The notes below the pieces were generated by a model. The model searched no databases, had not been told where the DNA came from, and was given only the letters and a program-made list of their open reading frames with translations. A stretch of DNA of 5,873 bases from Deltaproteobacteria bacterium (GTDB lineage: Bacteria; Desulfobacterota; Dissulfuribacteria; Dissulfuribacterales; UBA3076): positions 1 through 5,873 of the forward strand of contig JALTHV010000393.1 in NCBI GenBank assembly GCA_027004315.1, written 5' to 3'. This document shows, piece by piece, positions 5,619 to 5,873 of this stretch (position 1 is its first letter; each line of letters opens with the position of its first letter). The position numbers and the translations under genes are program-made.

Positions 5619-5746
5619 GTAACCGTTCACACCCCCTTCTGTTGCAACCGTCCATGTCCCCGGCCAGCGGTAGCTTTTTTCAGGGTTTCAGTGCGGATTA
5701 ATCGCAGAGTGCCCTGATCTTGTGCATCAAGCGATGCTCCTGAAAC
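5619..5746. mobile_element. Left part of the palindromic element, copy 3 (first unit of a 128-bp direct repeat)
   Basis: It begins with the same terminal repeat as copy 2 (GTAACCGTTCACA), then the arm CCCCGGCCAGCGGTAGC and the core 5686-5745 (TTTCAGTGCGGATTAAT to GATGCTCCTGAAA). After one further C it stops and a new GTAACCG begins at 5747. The complementary right arm and right terminal repeat are missing. The left flank is TGTCTAAA (5611-5618); no matching duplication can be seen because the right end is not in the window. Confidence 0.85.
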
Positions 5747-5873
5747 GTAACCGTTCACACCCCCTTCTGTTGCAACCGTCCATGTCCCCGGCCAGCGGTA
5801 GCTTTTTTCAGGGTTTCAGTGCGGATTAATCGCAGAGTGCCCTGATCTTGTGCATCAAGCGATGCTCCTGAAA
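5747..5873. mobile_element. Left part of the palindromic element, copy 4 (second unit, runs to window end)
   Basis: All 127 bases match 5619-5745 exactly. The window ends one base short of a full 128-bp unit, so it is not visible whether more units follow, or whether this copy goes on to a right arm and right terminal repeat. Confidence 0.85.

Noticed and set aside
5619..5873. CRISPR array or integron attC sites
   Set aside because: The 128-bp units abut with no variable spacers, and the palindrome lacks the attC core sites and any integrase; the GTAAC ends and 8-bp duplications point to transposition instead.

Overview
The window reads as a bacterial chromosome segment, most likely from the delta-proteobacterial / Desulfobacterota side. 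This is an inference from an A-type RNase P RNA directly after a coiled-coil zinc-ribbon gene, a RarA of ordinary bacterial type, and moderate-to-high GC housekeeping genes. No species can be named from the sequence alone.

Layout: (1) 1-735 is the 3' part of a sodium-coupled NSS-family transporter. Its end overlaps the start of rarA, so the two are probably co-transcribed. (2) rarA (713-2041) is a complete clamp-loader-like AAA+ ATPase. (3) A full-consensus sigma70 promoter overlaps the rarA stop codon and drives a tRNA with anticodon CAT (2086-2159), more likely tRNA-Ile2 than elongator Met. An intrinsic terminator follows at 2258-2293. (4) A zinc-ribbon coiled-coil protein (2316-3032, TTG start) ends only 10 nt before rnpB, the RNase P RNA (3043-3412), which ends in a T-tract. 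(5) panB (3730-4551) encodes ketopantoate hydroxymethyltransferase and stands without panC or panD in this window. (6) An AT-rich gene on the minus strand (4795-5592) encodes a protein with prenyltransferase/squalene-oxidase-type repeats.

The non-housekeeping signal is a family of short palindromic mobile elements. Two complete copies (3449-3673 and 4608-4782) start and end with GTAAC-type terminal inverted repeats and are each flanked by perfect 8-bp direct repeats (ACACGGAT and CAGACATC). GTAA ends and 8-bp target duplications are the known hallmark of the IS66 family, so these look like non-autonomous IS66-type MITEs; no transposase is in the window. Every copy carries the same core of about 60 bp inside long GC-rich hairpin arms. 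Two further left-end copies form identical 128-bp direct repeats that run to the last base of the window. The AT-rich gene lies exactly between the 4608-4782 element and this repeat, with only 26 bp between its start codon and the repeat.

Working together: transporter/rarA and zinc-ribbon/rnpB look like two ordinary expression units separated by the strong tRNA promoter and a terminator. The elements have landed in the gaps (rnpB to panB, panB to the prenyltransferase-like gene, and upstream of that gene) without interrupting any recognisable reading frame.
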